A DNA stretch of 9,928 nt, from assembly GCA_947177465.1 (NCBI GenBank), contig CAMWUP010000055.1, forward strand, positions 1-9,928, read 5' to 3'. The first letter of the stretch is position 1, and each line of letters opens with the position of its first letter. The notes under the pieces are model-generated. The model ran no database searches. It worked only from the letters and a program-made list of their open reading frames with translations, and was not told the DNA's origin. Positions 1 through 5,395 of the stretch are shown one piece after another. This DNA comes from an uncultured Lachnospiraceae bacterium (GTDB taxonomy: Bacteria; Bacillota; Clostridia; Lachnospirales; Lachnospiraceae). The position numbers were made by a program, and so were the translations under genes.

Positions 1-720
1 GGAAACCATATCGCTTCTCGCCAGAAGATTCATGGAGGAATACAGGCACATGGGGGAATGAATGGAGTCTGTGATGCTGATTACCTTTGCATTTCTGTCG
101 TTGGCAAACTCCAGCGCTTTCAGAGTCCGCATGGAGTATCTGGGAAAGCTGATTCCAATCATCACATCGTTCTCATCTATCCGAATCATCTGTTCAAAGG
201 TTTCGCTAATGCTGGTCGTATTTAATAGCGTCACATTACCGCGCACCATATTTAAGTAAAAATGAAGAAAATCCGCAAGCGGAGCGCAGCTCCTGAGTCC
301 GATTACATATACATTTTCTGCCTCCAGTATGGCGCTCACCGCCATATCAAAAGCATTGGGGTCAAGGTTTGCAATCGTATCCTGAATCTTTTCGATGTCC
401 GAGTTCAGCACGGAGGATAAAATTTCCGACTGGCTGCTGCGTCCGTATTTTACATCCATCTTCTGTACTACACTCAGCTTGTCCCTCACCCAGTTTTCCA
501 ACGCTTTTTGGAATTCCGGATACCCGTCGTATCCTATCCCTGAAGCAAAGCGGACCACGGTGGACTCGCTGATACCAAGCTCAGCGCCGAGCTTTGCCGC
601 CGTCATAAACACAGCTTGTTCATAATGTTCTCTTATGTATCCTGCAATTGCCTTATGGCTTTTACTCATCGAAACGTAACCTGCATTGATTCTTGATATG
701 ACGTCCTGCCCACTATCCAT
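1..720 (-). CDS. MurR/RpiR-family transcriptional regulator, 3' end cut by window edge
   Basis: The frame is open from an ATG at 718-720 to the left edge, giving 240 codons. The family usually has about 280 residues, so roughly 40 C-terminal residues are missing. Residues 1-77 form an RpiR helix-turn-helix domain, with the hallmark stretch SESTVVRFASGIGYDGYPEF at 51-70. From about residue 120 comes a sugar isomerase (SIS) domain that in this family senses phosphosugars: the strand VYVIGLRSC (138-145), then VMIGISFPR (186-194) and KVISITDS (212-219). I chose the ATG at 720 over the one at 669 because it has an AGGAG at 728-732 with 7 nt spacing and gives the family's normal N-terminus. This start overlaps the TetR stop by 8 nt, so the gene is probably translationally coupled to it. 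Such regulators usually control sugar or amino-sugar genes next door. The likely target lies beyond the left edge, so the ligand cannot be inferred. Confidence 0.9.
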   Translation of the reverse strand, partial: MDSGQDVISRINAGYVSMSKSHKAIAGYIREHYEQAVFMTAAKLGAELGISESTVVRFASGIGYDGYPEFQKALENWVRDKLSVVQKMDVKYGRSSQSEILSSVLNSDIEKIQDTIANLDPNAFDMAVSAILEAENVYVIGLRSCAPLADFLHFYLNMVRGNVTLLNTTSISETFEQMIRIDENDVMIGISFPRYSMRTLKALEFANDRNAKVISITDSIHSPMCLYSSMNLLARSDMVS

Positions 721-1255
721 TTGCATACTCCTGTTCCAGCAGTTTTTTGGTTTCCGCGTCCGTCAAATCATAATCGCCTGTCAGACTCATACAAGCCGCC
801 CCATGGATAAACAGCCACATTCTCATAAACATGCCCTGTGGATTGGAGCAGCCCATTGCGGACGCTTTATTGATTTCAAAAAGGACATTACCCTTCTCGC
901 CGTTTAAAATCTCGTACAGGCTCTTTTTTTCCGGAAGCTCTGACAAAAACAAAAGTCTGAACAGATTTTTTTCTTCTCTTGCAAAAGCAATATATGCCAT
1001 TCCCAAATTGGAAAAAGGAACCGTGCCGGTTCTCGGAAATAAGTCATAGTAATCCTGAAAGAAAAGAACAGCCTTTTCATAAACCTCTCCCCACAGCTCT
1101 TCCATATTCTTGTACACCCTGAAAATTGGCTGTGTGGAGCATCCCACTCTTGCCGCCACTTTTCTCGCTGTCACATTGGCAAAGCCTTCTTCCCTTGTCA
1201 TCGCAAAAGCATTTTCCAATATATCCTGCATGGTAACGGATTCTTTTCTTGCCAT
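713..1255 (-). CDS. TetR/AcrR-family transcriptional regulator
   Basis: This is a 180-residue protein, normal to slightly short for TetR repressors. The N-terminal DNA-binding domain spans about residues 8-55: MQDILENAF as helix 1, then a helix-turn-helix of the form VTARKVAARVGCSTQPIFRV (28-47), followed by YKNMEEL. The TetR consensus at the turn is usually G(V/I)S..TLY.HF. Here it reads GCSTQPIFRVYKN, the variant seen in TetR proteins annotated with a WHG-like C-terminal domain. Residues 60-180 are the helical ligand-binding and dimer domain, which is poorly conserved, so no inducer can be named. The ATG at 1253-1255 has a GGAGAAGG-type ribosome site about 5 nt upstream. The gene is first in a two-gene operon with the RpiR-type regulator. 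A dyad over its own promoter suggests autorepression. Confidence 0.9.
   Translation of the reverse strand: MARKESVTMQDILENAFAMTREEGFANVTARKVAARVGCSTQPIFRVYKNMEELWGEVYEKAVLFFQDYYDLFPRTGTVPFSNLGMAYIAFAREEKNLFRLLFLSELPEKKSLYEILNGEKGNVLFEINKASAMGCSNPQGMFMRMWLFIHGAACMSLTGDYDLTDAETKKLLEQEYANG
728..732 (-). promoter_or_regulatory. Ribosome binding site of the RpiR-type gene inside the TetR gene
   Basis: AGGAG on the minus strand lies 7 nt before the ATG at 718-720, within the last codons of the TetR gene. It decides the RpiR start and indicates translation of both proteins from one mRNA. Confidence 0.7.
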
Positions 1256-1284
1256 TGTACCTTCTCCTCATATTGCCCGACTAT

Positions 1285-1310
1285 ATTACCGTAACACTTG
1301 TTATTCTAAT
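1285..1310. promoter_or_regulatory. Candidate TetR operator, 26-bp interrupted dyad
   Basis: The plus strand reads ATTA-N3-TAACA-CT-TGTTA-N3-TAAT. The arms TAACA (1292-1296) and TGTTA (1299-1303) are exact inverse complements. The outer ATTA (1285-1288) and TAAT (1307-1310) are placed symmetrically around the same centre (1297.5). The dyad overlaps the -10 box and the predicted start of the TetR promoter, the usual place for an autorepressing TetR dimer. The protein-site link is inferred from position and symmetry. Confidence 0.55.
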
Positions 1311-1331
1311 CTATTCCTATAAATCCGTCAA
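1303..1331 (-). promoter_or_regulatory. Sigma-A-type promoter of the TetR-RpiR operon
   Basis: On the minus strand a -35 box TTGACG (1326-1331, 5 of 6 to consensus) and a -10 box TAGAAT (1303-1308, 5 of 6) are separated by exactly 17 bp. Transcription should begin near 1296, about 40 nt before the TetR start codon. The promoter begins just after the terminator of the upstream decarboxylase operon, so the two units should be transcribed independently. Confidence 0.75.
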
Positions 1332-1333
1332 GC

Positions 1334-1382
1334 CGGAAAGACAAAAGGAATGGGAAATTTTCCCATTCCTTTTGTCTTTCCG
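1334..1382 (-). terminator. Intrinsic terminator after oadA, 24-bp perfect stem
   Basis: Positions 1334-1357 pair perfectly with 1359-1382 around a single central base. On the minus strand the GC-bearing core, GGAATGGGAAA with TTTCCCATTCC, is followed by the U-rich run TTTTGTCTTT, and an A-rich run precedes the core. It begins 8 nt after the oadA stop. The symmetry would let it work in both directions, but no converging gene is visible, so its main job is to end the decarboxylase operon. Confidence 0.8.
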
Positions 1383-1390
1383 TAACCGCA

Positions 1391-2812
1391 TTACACGGGA
1401 TATGCACCGTTTTTGGTATCTGCCTGTGCAGGGTCTACCTTTTCCTGCTGTGCCTGACGGTATTTGAAGAAATCTGTTGCTACCTGCGGGAATAAAGCGT
1501 AGGACAGTACATCCTCGTCCTGCTGCTTCCACTCTGCCATTTCGGATTCCAGCTTTTCCATCTCGTTGGAAATCAAATCTGCCGGACGGCAGGTAATCCT
1601 CTCCTCGCCCGGAATAACCTTGTCGATAACCTCCTGGCTCATAGGCTTTACAGTCTGTCCGTATTTGCCGCGCAGCACATCCTTGGTCTGGTCGGTTGCC
1701 ATTTTGTATCTTTCGCCCATCAGCACATTAAATACAGCCTGTGTGCCGACAATCTGTGAGGACGGCGTAACAAGGGGCGGCTCACCCAAATCCTTGCGGA
1801 CTCTGGGAATCTCCTGCAATACTTCGTAATATTTATCCTCTGCATTCTGCTCCTTAAGCTGGCTCACCATATTGGAAAGCATGCCGCCGGGAACCTGATA
1901 CAGCAGGGTCTTGATATCCACGCCCATAACCTTGGGATTTAAGAGGCCGTTTGCAAGGCACTCATCCCTGTAAGGTCTGAAATAATCTGCAATCTCTGCA
2001 AGCAGAGTCTGGTCATAGCCGGTATCATAGGGAGTCCCCTTAAAGGTTTCCACCATAACCTCAGTTGCAGGCTGTGAAGTACCCATTGCAAAGGGTGACA
2101 TCGCACAGTCAATCACATCTACGCCTGCCTCAACCGCCTTCAGGTAAGTCATGCCTGCCACGCCGGAGGTATAGTGCGTATGAAGCTGAATCGGAAGCTT
2201 CGTCGCCGCTTTCATTTCCTTAATCAGCTCGGATGCCTTATAAGGAACTAAAAGTCCCGCCATATCCTTGATACAGATGGAATCCGCTCCCATCTCCTCA
2301 ATCTTTTTCGCCATATTAATCCAGTATTCCATGGTATAGGCGTCTCCCAGAGTATAGGACAGGGCAATCTGCGCATGTCCGCGTCCCTCGCGCGCCTTAA
2401 TCCTGTTTGTGGCATTTACTGCCTCCTGCAGGTTACGAAGGTCGTTCATACAGTCAAAAATACGGATAATATCGATTCCGTTTGCCACTGATTTCTCTAC
2501 AAAGCTGTCCACCACGTCATCTGCATAAGGTCTGTATCCTAAGATATTCTGTCCTCTGAATAACATCTGCAGCTTGGTATTTTTAAATCCGTCACGCAGC
2601 TTTCTCAGTCTGTCCCACGGGTCTTCCTTCAGGAAGCGCAGGGATGCATCAAAGGTCGCGCCGCCCCAGCACTCCACGGAATGATAACCTACTTTATCCA
2701 TTTTCTCTACAATGGGAAGCATAAGCTCGGTCGGCATTCTGGTTGCAATTAAGGACTGATGCGCATCGCGCAATATAGTTTCCGTTATTTTAATCGGTCT
2801 TGCTTCTGACAT
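1391..2812 (-). CDS. oadA: Oxaloacetate decarboxylase alpha / 5S-type carboxyltransferase subunit
   Basis: This 473-residue protein is the carboxyltransferase that moves a carboxyl group between oxaloacetate (giving pyruvate) and protein-bound biotin. It has the TIM-barrel (DRE-TIM/HMGL-like) fold of OadA, transcarboxylase 5S and pyruvate carboxylase. The metal and substrate motifs are intact: TETILRDAHQS (10-20, Asp16), the lysine of CIKDMAG (Lys182, the carbamylated lysine in relatives) and HTHYTSG (211-217, metal ligands His211 and His213). QVPGGMLSN (306-314) and the following helices match the conserved C-terminal carboxyltransferase domain. The sequence ends near residue 473 without the biotin domain that Klebsiella OadA carries, and the biotin carrier is a separate gene in the same operon. 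The start has AGGAGG 9 nt upstream. It is last in the operon, 112 nt after oadB, an unusually wide gap. With no biotin carboxylase nearby, decarboxylation coupled to the sodium pump is more likely than pyruvate carboxylation, but pyruvate carboxylase subunit B is the alternative label. Confidence 0.9.
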   Translation of the reverse strand: MSEARPIKITETILRDAHQSLIATRMPTELMLPIVEKMDKVGYHSVECWGGATFDASLRFLKEDPWDRLRKLRDGFKNTKLQMLFRGQNILGYRPYADDVVDSFVEKSVANGIDIIRIFDCMNDLRNLQEAVNATNRIKAREGRGHAQIALSYTLGDAYTMEYWINMAKKIEEMGADSICIKDMAGLLVPYKASELIKEMKAATKLPIQLHTHYTSGVAGMTYLKAVEAGVDVIDCAMSPFAMGTSQPATEVMVETFKGTPYDTGYDQTLLAEIADYFRPYRDECLANGLLNPKVMGVDIKTLLYQVPGGMLSNMVSQLKEQNAEDKYYEVLQEIPRVRKDLGEPPLVTPSSQIVGTQAVFNVLMGERYKMATDQTKDVLRGKYGQTVKPMSQEVIDKVIPGEERITCRPADLISNEMEKLESEMAEWKQQDEDVLSYALFPQVATDFFKYRQAQQEKVDPAQADTKNGAYPV

Positions 2813-2869
2813 TTCCTAATTCCTCCTAATTTTTATATAAATACTTACTTATTCCACAGTTGGACGCCC

Positions 2870-2902
2870 TGTCCGCTGCTCATGTAAGCATGGCATCGGA
2901 CA
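2870..2902 (-). other. Folded RNA segment between oadB and oadA
   Basis: On the minus strand TGTCCG (2897-2902) pairs with CGGACA (2870-2875). Inside this come TGC with GCA and CATG with CATG around the loop CTTA, broken by one A/G mismatch and one bulged A, for 13 pairs in all. An alternative hairpin, ATGGCAT / ATGCCAT with the loop GTCCG, uses some of the same bases. No U-run follows, so it is not an obvious terminator. It may mark an mRNA processing or stability site that sets the ratio of OadA to the pump. The function is inferred and the pairing is read by eye. Confidence 0.35.
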
Positions 2903-2924
2903 TGCCATCCACCTGTGCACAGCT

Positions 2925-4076
2925 TTAAAATACACCGTAGATTGCCATAAAGGTACCGGCAGCTACGGCTGTTCCGATAACGCCCGCAACATTAGGTCCC
3001 ATGGCATGCATCAGAAGGAAGTTTGTCGGGTCGGCTTCAGAGCCAACCTTCTGCGATACACGCGCCGCCATAGGTACTGCGGACACACCTGCGGAACCAA
3101 TCAGCGGATTTACCTTGCCATGCGTCAGTACACACATCAACTTGCCAAACAGCACGCCGGCTGCCGTACCAAATATAAACGCTGCAAGACCAAGTCCTAC
3201 GATTTTAATCGTACTCCAGTTCAAGAAAGCTTCTGCGCTGGTGGTCGCGCCTACGGATGTGCCAAGCAGGATAACCACAATGTACATCAGGGCATTGGAA
3301 GCTGTTTCTGTAAGCTGTCTTACCACGCCGGACTCCTTGAACAGATTTCCTAACATCAGCATACCTACCAGAGGAGCCGTAGTCGGAAGAATCAGACTCA
3401 CCACGATGGTTACTACAATGGGGAACAGGATTCTCTCCAGCTTGGAAACCGGACGAAGCTGCGCCATCTTGATTTGTCTTTCCTTCTTGGTTGTCAAAAG
3501 CTTCATAACAGGCGGCTGGATAACAGGCACCAGCGCCATATAGGAATATGCCGCAACAGCAATAGGTCCCATCAGACCCGTCTGTCCCAATTTTCCTGCA
3601 AGGAAAATGGAAGTAGGTCCGTCGGCGCCGCCAATAATGGAAATTGCTGCGGCAGCCTTACCGTTAAAGCCAAGCGCAATCGCGCCGAAGTATGCGGCAA
3701 AGATACCAAACTGTGCTGCTGCACCCAAAAGAAAACTTCTGGGATTGGCAATCAGGGGACCGAAATCCGTCATAGCGCCCACGCCCATGAATATCAGGGA
3801 CGGCAGTATGGCATATTCGTCCAAAATATAGAAATAATAAAGTAAACCGCCCACTCCGTTTGCCGAATCCTCTGCGTGAAGCATAATATCCGGATAAATG
3901 TTTACGAGCAGCATACCAAATGCTATCGGCAGCAAGAGCAGGGGCTCAAACCCATGCCTTATCGCCAGATATAGGAAAAAGCAGGCAACTGCAATCATTA
4001 CATAATTTCCCACGGTCAGGTTAAAAAACGCCGTCTGGTGGAGCAGATTGCCCAGCGTACTTGATATGTATTCCAT
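2925..4076 (-). CDS. oadB: Sodium-translocating decarboxylase beta subunit (OadB/MmdB/GcdB type)
   Basis: This 383-residue polytopic membrane protein is the sodium channel/pump subunit. It removes the carboxyl group from carboxybiotin and couples the CO2 release to sodium export. Both signature regions are present. GGADGPTSIFL (149-159) carries the essential aspartate (Asp152). GSAGVSAVPMAARVS (327-341) follows Asn323 and contains Ser332 and Arg339. The spacing of Asn, Ser and Arg (9 and 16 residues) equals that of Asn373, Ser382 and Arg389 in the Klebsiella protein. FLLMHAMGPNVAGVIGTAVA near the C-terminus is also typical. Hydrophobic segments run through the protein, with a charged cytoplasmic stretch near 197-214 (KKERQIKMAQLRPVSKLER). 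The start has AGGAGG 8 nt upstream. The sequence alone does not tell OadB from MmdB or GcdB. It follows the biotin carrier gene by 30 nt. Confidence 0.95.
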   Translation of the reverse strand: MEYISSTLGNLLHQTAFFNLTVGNYVMIAVACFFLYLAIRHGFEPLLLLPIAFGMLLVNIYPDIMLHAEDSANGVGGLLYYFYILDEYAILPSLIFMGVGAMTDFGPLIANPRSFLLGAAAQFGIFAAYFGAIALGFNGKAAAAISIIGGADGPTSIFLAGKLGQTGLMGPIAVAAYSYMALVPVIQPPVMKLLTTKKERQIKMAQLRPVSKLERILFPIVVTIVVSLILPTTAPLVGMLMLGNLFKESGVVRQLTETASNALMYIVVILLGTSVGATTSAEAFLNWSTIKIVGLGLAAFIFGTAAGVLFGKLMCVLTHGKVNPLIGSAGVSAVPMAARVSQKVGSEADPTNFLLMHAMGPNVAGVIGTAVAAGTFMAIYGVF

Positions 4077-4106
4077 TTGATGACCTCCTGTCAGTTGTCA
4101 GTCCGA

Positions 4107-4481
4107 TTAGTTTAAGGTAGCCAGAACCTTGCCCGCTTCCACTGCATCGCCAACCGATACCTCAATACTTGCTACCGTACCGTCCTCAGGCGCAACAACA
4201 GGGATTTCCATCTTCATTGCCTCAATGGTAACCACTGCGTCACCCTTCTTTACTGCCGTGCCGACAGCCGCATCAATCTTAAATACTTTTCCTGCAGCGC
4301 CTGCCTCTACCTTAATGCTGCCTGCACCGCCTGCCGCGGGTGCGCTTGCTGCTGCCGGAGCCTTTACCACAGGCGCCTTGGGCGCTGCGGGTGCTTTTAC
4401 TGCGGGTGCGCCTGTAGATGCACCCTCCTCCACTACTACATCATATACGTTTCCATTTACGGTAATGGTATAATTCTTCAT
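4107..4481 (-). CDS. Biotin carboxyl carrier protein of the decarboxylase (MmdC/OadA-C type)
   Basis: This 124-residue soluble carrier bears the biotin that shuttles CO2 from the carboxyltransferase to the OadB pump. A short N-terminal segment (MKNYTITVNGNVYDVVVEEG) is followed by an Ala/Pro/Lys-rich flexible linker (about 21-54) and a biotinyl domain (55-124). The attachment motif EAMKMEI has Lys90, about 35 residues from the C-terminus as is normal. I place the start at the ATG 4479-4481 because GGAGG lies 8 nt before it. A TTG at 4494-4496 would add five residues, but it overlaps that ribosome site. It sits 15 nt after the OadG stop and 30 nt before oadB. The separate carrier matches the absence of a biotin domain in the oadA product and resembles the gamma subunit of methylmalonyl-CoA or glutaconyl-CoA decarboxylase. 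One carrier must serve both carboxyltransferases of this operon. Confidence 0.93.
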   Translation of the reverse strand: MKNYTITVNGNVYDVVVEEGASTGAPAVKAPAAPKAPVVKAPAAASAPAAGGAGSIKVEAGAAGKVFKIDAAVGTAVKKGDAVVTIEAMKMEIPVVAPEDGTVASIEVSVGDAVEAGKVLATLN

Positions 4482-4489
4482 TTCTTTAT

Positions 4490-4494
4490 CCTCC
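4490..4494 (-). promoter_or_regulatory. Ribosome binding site fixing the biotin carrier start
   Basis: GGAGG on the minus strand, 8 nt before the ATG at 4479-4481. It lies where the upstream TTG candidate would start and so argues for the ATG. Confidence 0.7.
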
Positions 4495-4496
4495 AA

Positions 4497-5378
4497 TTAT
4501 CTTCTTTTTCTAATGCTTCTGACTACAAAACCATCGGTACCTGCCGCGCCTTCACTTGCGGCAATGGCTGCCGCAATCACTGCGATAAGCTCCAAATCAT
4601 CGCCGTTTTCTTCCACAACAGTCTGAACTGCCGTGCTGTCCGCTGCAGGCGCTGCCTGCACTGCCTCTTTCTTTTGCTTTCCGGAAAGCTTTTCCTGCAA
4701 TTTAGGAATACCGCCAAGCGCCCATATAATCAGACTGATTAATATTAAAATGAGAAAAACCGTTCCCATTCCCATCACGGTGTCCATGGCAGCCTTGCCC
4801 ATCAATTCACCGATTGTCTGGTCTATATTCAGCGTACAGGATTCCACCGTCAGGAAAATGTCGTTGGTAAAAATAACCTCTATCTCTGCGGTCTTGGGAT
4901 TGCCCTCTTTATCTGTTACAGAACCGATGACGGGAACCGTCACAATAATTTCATCACCTGATACTTTATAGCTTATATTCTGCCTGTCAATCACCACATC
5001 GCCCAAACCGGAATAAGAACCGCTGAAGGACACAATACCGTTCAAAATAGCATTGCCCTCTACATCAATGGTATCGACGCCGTAGGAATAGCCATAATTG
5101 CCTGTAGCCACCTGCAGTGCCGCGTTGAGGTTGTCCTCTGTCACGGCCTCCAGCTCATGCACGTTATAATGCTGCTGGTGAAATGCTGCGGTTGCGGCAG
5201 CTTCGCTGTCTTCGCTGCCATAATACGCATACAGCATATAGGGAACCACAAAATCGGCAGACAACATGGAAGCTGCTGTCGCCTTATCCGCCGTTACCGC
5301 ATCCAAAGCCGTTTCGCCGCATGCCGTAAGCCCAAATACACAGGTGAGCATACATAACATTGCCAGTAATTTTTTCAT
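4497..5378 (-). CDS. OadG-family membrane subunit with an N-terminal lipoprotein-like domain
   Basis: This 293-residue protein is the small membrane subunit that in other decarboxylases joins the carboxyltransferase to the beta pump. Residues 1-19 form a signal peptide ending in the lipobox LTAC, with Cys20 as the likely lipidated residue. Residues 21-195 form a mostly polar domain, probably outside the cell, that I cannot assign; it has beta-rich stretches such as DEIIVTVPVIGSV (142-154). One transmembrane segment follows at about 201-221 (MGMGTVFLILILISLIIWAL). A charged and Ala/Pro-rich cytoplasmic linker comes next, then the tail DLELIAVIAAAIAASEG (261-277) and FVVRSIRKRR. TM, linker and tail fit the OadG/MmdD pattern. 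Classical OadG proteins are about 80-110 residues, so the exported N-terminal domain is an extra. The start has GGGAGA upstream and lies 17 nt after the carboxyltransferase stop. The OadG label rests on topology, tail and operon position. Confidence 0.82.
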   Translation of the reverse strand: MKKLLAMLCMLTCVFGLTACGETALDAVTADKATAASMLSADFVVPYMLYAYYGSEDSEAAATAAFHQQHYNVHELEAVTEDNLNAALQVATGNYGYSYGVDTIDVEGNAILNGIVSFSGSYSGLGDVVIDRQNISYKVSGDEIIVTVPVIGSVTDKEGNPKTAEIEVIFTNDIFLTVESCTLNIDQTIGELMGKAAMDTVMGMGTVFLILILISLIIWALGGIPKLQEKLSGKQKKEAVQAAPAADSTAVQTVVEENGDDLELIAVIAAAIAASEGAAGTDGFVVRSIRKRR

Positions 5379-5395
5379 ATTAAGTATCTCCCTTT

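Noticed and set aside
62..625. Several short plus-strand frames of 65-76 codons near the left edge
   Set aside because: All lie opposite the RpiR-type gene, which has both family domains in one open minus-strand frame.
2913..2922. Perfect palindrome CTGTGCACAG as a protein-binding site
   Set aside because: A 10-bp palindrome at the end of a coding region within an operon has no promoter to control. I keep it only as part of the folded gap.
3001..3543. Plus-strand open frame of 180 codons opposite oadB
   Set aside because: It lies wholly inside oadB, which has intact family motifs, and its translation shows no recognisable domain. It is an antisense shadow.
4482..4496. TTG start extending the biotin carrier by five residues
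   Set aside because: The TTG overlaps the GGAGG that serves the ATG at 4479-4481, and no ribosome site lies upstream at a suitable distance.
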